Positions 48,307 to 52,233 of a stretch of 52,233 nt of DNA are shown piece by piece. Position 1 is the stretch's first letter; the number at the start of each line of letters is the position of its first letter. A program made the translations under genes and the position numbers. The notes below the pieces were generated by a model that was given only the letters and a program-made list of their open reading frames with translations, had not been told where the DNA came from and searched no databases. Source of the stretch: CAZJGG01 sp964545475 (GTDB lineage Bacteria > Bacillota > Clostridia > Lachnospirales > JAISER01). The stretch is from contig CAZJGG010000015.1 of assembly GCA_964545475.1 (NCBI GenBank), forward strand, positions 1-52,233. The letters run 5' to 3'.

Positions 48307-51300
48307 ATGGATTTAGTACTTAAAGCAATAAAACAAAAGCCATTGCTTTTTACAATATTAGTAGTTACTTTGATGTCTGTATCTTTGTATTGGCCGTTTA
48401 TTTCAAGTGGAGTGTCTTATTTATATGTTGTTGGGGATGGCTATACCCAGACTTGGCCTTATATGGTTAATCTTTCAGATTATATAAGGACAGAGGGTTT
48501 TCCCATGTGGAATTTTTCCATTGGATTAGGAGCACCATTTTCTTCATCGCTTCATTTTTTAGGAACCATATTTTTTGCATTGCCAGTTTTACTTGGACGA
48601 GAAGTAATCCCTTACATTATGGTTTTTATGCAAATTGCAAAAATAGCGCTTTCTGCTCTTTGTTTTTACTTATTTTTAAAAAAATTAGGATTTCGTTATT
48701 ATACTTGCATTATTATAACTATAATGTATTCTTTTTGCGGAATAATGATTACTAAAGGTGGATGGACAAAATACTCAACAGAGTGCTTTATTTTTGCTTT
48801 TATATTATATTCACTAGAATTATATTTTAAAGATAAAAAATGGCATATGATACCTTTTTCTTTATCTACAGCATTTTTTTCATTTGGTGTAACTTATATT
48901 TATACGTATGCAATTTTATTATTTATTTATGCAACAGTTAGGTATCTGTATATTACTAGATTTAATGTCAAAGAATATTTTTTATATATTTTACGCTGCG
49001 GTGGTCTATATGTATGTGGTGTGTTAATTTCTGCAGTTTTTACTTTACCTTATATATTTAATATATTTAGTACTGCTAGATTTGAAAGAACACTTAACGA
49101 ATCGGGAATACTTGATACTATATTACATATCTTTAGCTTAAATAGTCCTATTGAATATCTTTCACAATTTTACAGAACCTTTTCTCCTGATATACTGGGA
49201 GTTTTTGATAATTATTCGGGTTTTGGTAATTATCTTGAAGGTCCTTTATTTTATTGCACTCTTATTGTTTTATTGCTTATACCCCAAGCAATCTTATATG
49301 CAGAAAAAAAACTAAGAAAACTCATCACTGTAAGCTTATTAATATGTTTTGTGTATCTGTTGTTTACTAATATAAAGTTTATTATAAATGGATTTTTAGG
49401 CTACACTTATAAATTTTCTTCTTTATGGATAGTCATTGTATTATTAATTATAGCGGCTTTTGCATTAAATGAAATTGTAAAAGGAAGAGAAATTAATAAA
49501 AAACTACTTATAGTATCATATTGTTTTTTAGTAATTACTTTTTTTGGTTTTTCTTTTTTCTTAGAAAACTACGAAATAAATTTCCAAAAAGAAATAGCAT
49601 TTTTAGTTTTTCTGCTTATGTCAATATGGTTTTGCATATTTTTTATATATAATAATATAAACCTTAAAAAGATATTATTTGTTATTTTTATCATTATCAT
49701 TGCGGAAAATTGGATTTTTTCTTCTATTACAATAAATAAAAGCTATGAATATGCATCAGATAAAGAGAAGCTTGTTATGGAGTCAGAATTTTTTGATTAT
49801 TCAAATAAATCAATAGAATATATTGAACAAAATGACTCTACTTTTTATAGAATTTCTCAAGACAGAACTTTTACCCTTGCTTATCCTTTGTTTAACAACT
49901 TCTTTGGAAGTACTTTCTATGATGCTTTTGCAGCTAAAGAATATATATCTTTTTTAAATACAGTATATCCTAATAGCTTTCCAATGTCATCTACTTATCA
50001 ATGGTCATACGGATTAACAGGGCGCTCAATGCTTGAGACTTTAACAGCACACAAATATTACATTGGAAATGATGAAAGCGTTATACCTTATGGATATGAT
50101 AAATACACAACTGTCGGGGACAAGCATGTTTATAAAAACCAGTACGCTTTGCCTTTAGGTTTTGCTTATGACAAGTACATGCTTAAAGATGACTTTGAGC
50201 GCCTTAATATTGGAGATGAAATGGATTATGCGCTTTTGGGCTCTGTTGTACTTGATGAGCCTATGGGTGAGCTTGGGGCATACAATTCTCCTTTATACCC
50301 TATGTATCGTTCAGCTTCAATTGACTATAGCAAAATTGAGACCCACGGTTTTGTTGATGTTTTGAACAATCTTCCAGAGGAGTTTACAGGGTATTCCGAA
50401 GTAACTGATCCCCAATTAACAGTCCCTGTACCATGGGATGGTACGGCTAAAAGCTACTATATATCTTATGAAACAGATTCCGAGTTTAAAGGCACAGCCC
50501 AGCTTTACTGGAGTAGCCCTGATGAGGGATACAGCGAAGAAAACTCCTTAACTGCGGACTATGACAGAGGAATTGGGAAAATTGAATTTACTGTAAATGA
50601 TGTTGCTGCAAATTATTTGCGTATTGACCCTGGCATGGCAATAGGAGAGTATAATATAAAAAATTTGGTTATTAAAGAGATTGATAAAAGCTTTATAGAT
50701 AAATCAATAGTAAAAGATATACCTATTAAACAAACTAACTTAGGCTTTGCTAATATTTCCGATATAATTGGGAAGATAGAAGATAATTTCAGTTTTCAAT
50801 CAATGAATGAAGACCCTTTTATTGTTATACCCATTAACGATAATGATATAAAGACATACAGCATGTCTTTTGATGTAATTTCGGATTTTGATGATTCTGT
50901 TCAGTTATTTTGGACTACGCCTACATCAGATACTTTTAAAGAAGAAAACTCCCAATGGGTAAGCTACAATGCCGGGGAAGTTACAACTATAAATCTTGAA
51001 TTAAAAGATACTGCGTTAAATAAAATAAGAATAGACCCGGGTACAAATGAAGGCAGATATACTATAGAAAATTTAAAAATAACAAGTTATGATACTGGCG
51101 CTGTTTATGTACAGGCAGTAAAAGACCGTGCTGCGGAAGGCTTTGTAATTGACAAATTCAGCCAGAACCACATCACCGGCTCTGTTGATGTTAAAGGGGA
51201 TAGGATGATGTTTTTCTCCATACCTTATGCTAAGGGATGGACTATGTTTGTAGACGGGGTAAAGACTCCTATACAAAAGGTTAATATAGGTTTTATTGGA

Positions 51301-51465
51301 ACGCCGCTTACTGCAGGGAAACACACTATTGAATTAAAGTACCGCACCCCGGGGCTTTATGAGGGTGGAATAATATCTTTAATTTCTGTTGCCGGATATG
51401 TTATAATGCTTATTAACAGAAAGAAAATTAAGTGGTTTGACCAAAAGGTGGATTTGTGTGAGTAA
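48307..51465 (+). CDS. YfhO-family membrane protein
   Basis: A 1052-residue protein starting at ATG 48307 behind AAAGGTG. The N-terminal half (residues about 15-490) holds around twelve hydrophobic segments with the YfhO opening pattern, YVVGDGYTQTWPYMVNLSDY then WNFSIGLGAPFSSS. The long extracytoplasmic part ends in the family's PYAKGWTMFVDGVKTPIQKV, AGKHTIELKYRTPGLYEGG and a last membrane helix. YfhO proteins of Firmicutes add sugar branches to wall polymers from lipid-linked donors (B. subtilis YfhO, L. monocytogenes GtcA-linked systems). Two tandem lectin-like stretches around 700-940 (QLYWSSPDEG and QLFWTTPTSD) are an internal duplication. It overlaps the GT2 gene by 8 bp. Confidence 0.85.
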   Translation: MDLVLKAIKQKPLLFTILVVTLMSVSLYWPFISSGVSYLYVVGDGYTQTWPYMVNLSDYIRTEGFPMWNFSIGLGAPFSSSLHFLGTIFFALPVLLGREVIPYIMVFMQIAKIALSALCFYLFLKKLGFRYYTCIIITIMYSFCGIMITKGGWTKYSTECFIFAFILYSLELYFKDKKWHMIPFSLSTAFFSFGVTYIYTYAILLFIYATVRYLYITRFNVKEYFLYILRCGGLYVCGVLISAVFTLPYIFNIFSTARFERTLNESGILDTILHIFSLNSPIEYLSQFYRTFSPDILGVFDNYSGFGNYLEGPLFYCTLIVLLLIPQAILYAEKKLRKLITVSLLICFVYLLFTNIKFIINGFLGYTYKFSSLWIVIVLLIIAAFALNEIVKGREINKKLLIVSYCFLVITFFGFSFFLENYEINFQKEIAFLVFLLMSIWFCIFFIYNNINLKKILFVIFIIIIAENWIFSSITINKSYEYASDKEKLVMESEFFDYSNKSIEYIEQNDSTFYRISQDRTFTLAYPLFNNFFGSTFYDAFAAKEYISFLNTVYPNSFPMSSTYQWSYGLTGRSMLETLTAHKYYIGNDESVIPYGYDKYTTVGDKHVYKNQYALPLGFAYDKYMLKDDFERLNIGDEMDYALLGSVVLDEPMGELGAYNSPLYPMYRSASIDYSKIETHGFVDVLNNLPEEFTGYSEVTDPQLTVPVPWDGTAKSYYISYETDSEFKGTAQLYWSSPDEGYSEENSLTADYDRGIGKIEFTVNDVAANYLRIDPGMAIGEYNIKNLVIKEIDKSFIDKSIVKDIPIKQTNLGFANISDIIGKIEDNFSFQSMNEDPFIVIPINDNDIKTYSMSFDVISDFDDSVQLFWTTPTSDTFKEENSQWVSYNAGEVTTINLELKDTALNKIRIDPGTNEGRYTIENLKITSYDTGAVYVQAVKDRAAEGFVIDKFSQNHITGSVDVKGDRMMFFSIPYAKGWTMFVDGVKTPIQKVNIGFIGTPLTAGKHTIELKYRTPGLYEGGIISLISVAGYVIMLINRKKIKWFDQKVDLCE

Positions 51466-52233
51466 TATTTCAATAATAATTCCTTTGTATAATGAGGAGG
51501 AATCTATTCCGAAATTATACAGCGCCATATATGATGTTGTTTCACAAAATAATTATATTTATGAAATTATTTTTATAGACGATGGGTCTAGTGATAATTC
51601 CCTGGAAATAATTAAGGAAATTATAAGTAAGGACAGTAATATTAAGCTAATACAGTTTCGCAAAAATTTAGGCAAGGCTGCGGCTTTGCAGGCAGGTTTT
51701 CATAATGCCAAAGGCGATATTGTTATTACAATGGATGCGGATTTGCAGGACGACCCATCGGAAATACCCAATTTTATTGCTAAAATAAATGAGGGGTATG
51801 ACCTTGTTTCCGGTTGGAAGAAAAACCGGTTAGACCCTTTGGAAAAACGGCTTCCCTCTAAATTTTTTAATATGTTTACTTCTTTTATTTCCGGCGTAAA
51901 CTTGCACGACTTTAATTGCGGTTTTAAAGCTTATAGAAAGGAAATAACCCAAAATATTGATATTTATGGGGAATTACACAGATATATTCCGGTATTAGCT
52001 TACCGGAAAGGCTTTAAAATCGCCGAAATAGCTGTAAAACATAATAAGAGGGAATTCGGGAAATCAAAATACGGCTTTGAGCGTTATTTACGGGGAATGT
52101 TTGACTCTATAACTGTTTCTTTTCTTTCAAAATATTATGACAAGCCCCTCCATTTTTTTGGGAAAATGGGGCTGTTAATGTTTTTTATAGGCTTTTTAAT
52201 TTGCGGTTATTTAACTGTGGAATGGTTTTTGGG
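51458..52233 (+). CDS. GT2 polyprenyl-phosphate glycosyltransferase (GtrB/ArnC type), continues at 1-221
   Basis: The gene begins at GTG 51458 inside the YfhO stop and runs to the window end, then to 221 through the circle. The full product has 313 residues. NISIIIPLYNEEESIPKLYS, IFIDDGSSDNSLEI and TMDADLQDDPSEI are the textbook nucleotide- and metal-binding motifs. SGWKKNRLDPLEKRLPSKFF and HNKREFGKSKYGFERYL precede the two C-terminal membrane helices. Enzymes of this type make undecaprenyl-phosphate sugars from UDP or GDP donors. It is coupled to a YfhO-family protein, a known partnership in which GT2 supplies the lipid-linked sugar and YfhO attaches it. Orientation and overlap agree. Confidence 0.92.
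   Translation, partial: MSNISIIIPLYNEEESIPKLYSAIYDVVSQNNYIYEIIFIDDGSSDNSLEIIKEIISKDSNIKLIQFRKNLGKAAALQAGFHNAKGDIVITMDADLQDDPSEIPNFIAKINEGYDLVSGWKKNRLDPLEKRLPSKFFNMFTSFISGVNLHDFNCGFKAYRKEITQNIDIYGELHRYIPVLAYRKGFKIAEIAVKHNKREFGKSKYGFERYLRGMFDSITVSFLSKYYDKPLHFFGKMGLLMFFIGFLICGYLTVEWFL
52179..52233. repeat. Terminal overlap, right copy
   Basis: Identical to bases 1-55 in the same orientation, as described there. A circular map should drop one copy. Confidence 0.93.

Noticed and set aside
1..52233. Prophage or conjugative element
   Set aside because: No capsid, terminase, integrase, relaxase or secretion genes were seen; the single recombinase fits multimer resolution.

Overview
The window is a complete circular replicon, not a piece of chromosome. 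Its first 55 bases are repeated exactly as its last 55, and one glycosyltransferase gene runs off the right end and continues in frame from base 1. Removing the overlap leaves about 52,178 bp, which includes one 100-N scaffold gap at 21784-21883. The AT-rich sequence, strong Shine-Dalgarno sites, consensus-like promoters and gene families (CdaR/PucR-type regulator, ROK proteins, GPH symporter, RbsABC-type transporter, SEC-C motif, dispersed TGTAGGGG palindromic repeats) suggest a plasmid of a low-GC anaerobic Firmicute (Clostridia), probably a gut or rumen organism. That host assignment is an inference. I see no relaxase, type IV secretion, antibiotic-resistance or phage structural genes.

Maintenance half (about 1.2-13.4 kb). 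In order: a HigA-like antitoxin behind a broken HigB-like toxin; a lone minus-strand rfbD; a serine resolvase with a repeat-rich upstream region (likely res site); a type Ib ParA plus ribbon-helix-helix partition pair, with arrays of 9-bp repeats upstream of, inside and after the pair; a long rep leader with a candidate antisense RNA and attenuator; a putative replication initiator; four 22-bp iterons with AT-rich inverted repeats (probable oriV); a primase-helicase fusion; and a GrpE-DnaK-J-protein chaperone trio. The trio's position suggests it serves plasmid replication, as host DnaK/DnaJ/GrpE does for Rep proteins of P1 and F. The J protein has PPE in place of HPD and ends in a SEC-C zinc motif.

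Catabolic region (13.8-32.7 kb). There are four URO-D-superfamily (MtaA/CmuA-like) proteins, two type I mannose-6-phosphate isomerases (one with an extra N-terminal domain), a lipoprotein-ABC sugar importer, a ROK sugar kinase and a ROK repressor, a GPH symporter, a PucR/CdaR-type regulator and a DASS carboxylate transporter. A DinJ/MazF-type toxin-antitoxin pair and a mosaic of palindromic repeats sit between them. Together they look like uptake and processing of an unidentified, possibly methylated, sugar or glycoside. No corrinoid protein is present in the window.

Surface polysaccharide region (32.7 kb, through the junction, to 1.16 kb). It holds mannose-1-phosphate guanylyltransferase, a nucleotide-sugar dehydrogenase, an SDR epimerase, two GT2 enzymes, an SMR-like membrane protein, two multi-spanning proteins that share a C-terminal domain, a Wzm/Wzt polysaccharide ABC exporter, a 1446-residue methyltransferase/coiled-coil/WbsX/RgpF fusion, a YfhO-family protein and a UPF0104 flippase-like protein. 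This resembles an ABC-exported, mannose- or rhamnose-containing cell-wall polymer. Mannose-6-phosphate from the catabolic half could feed it, although no phosphomannomutase is encoded here.
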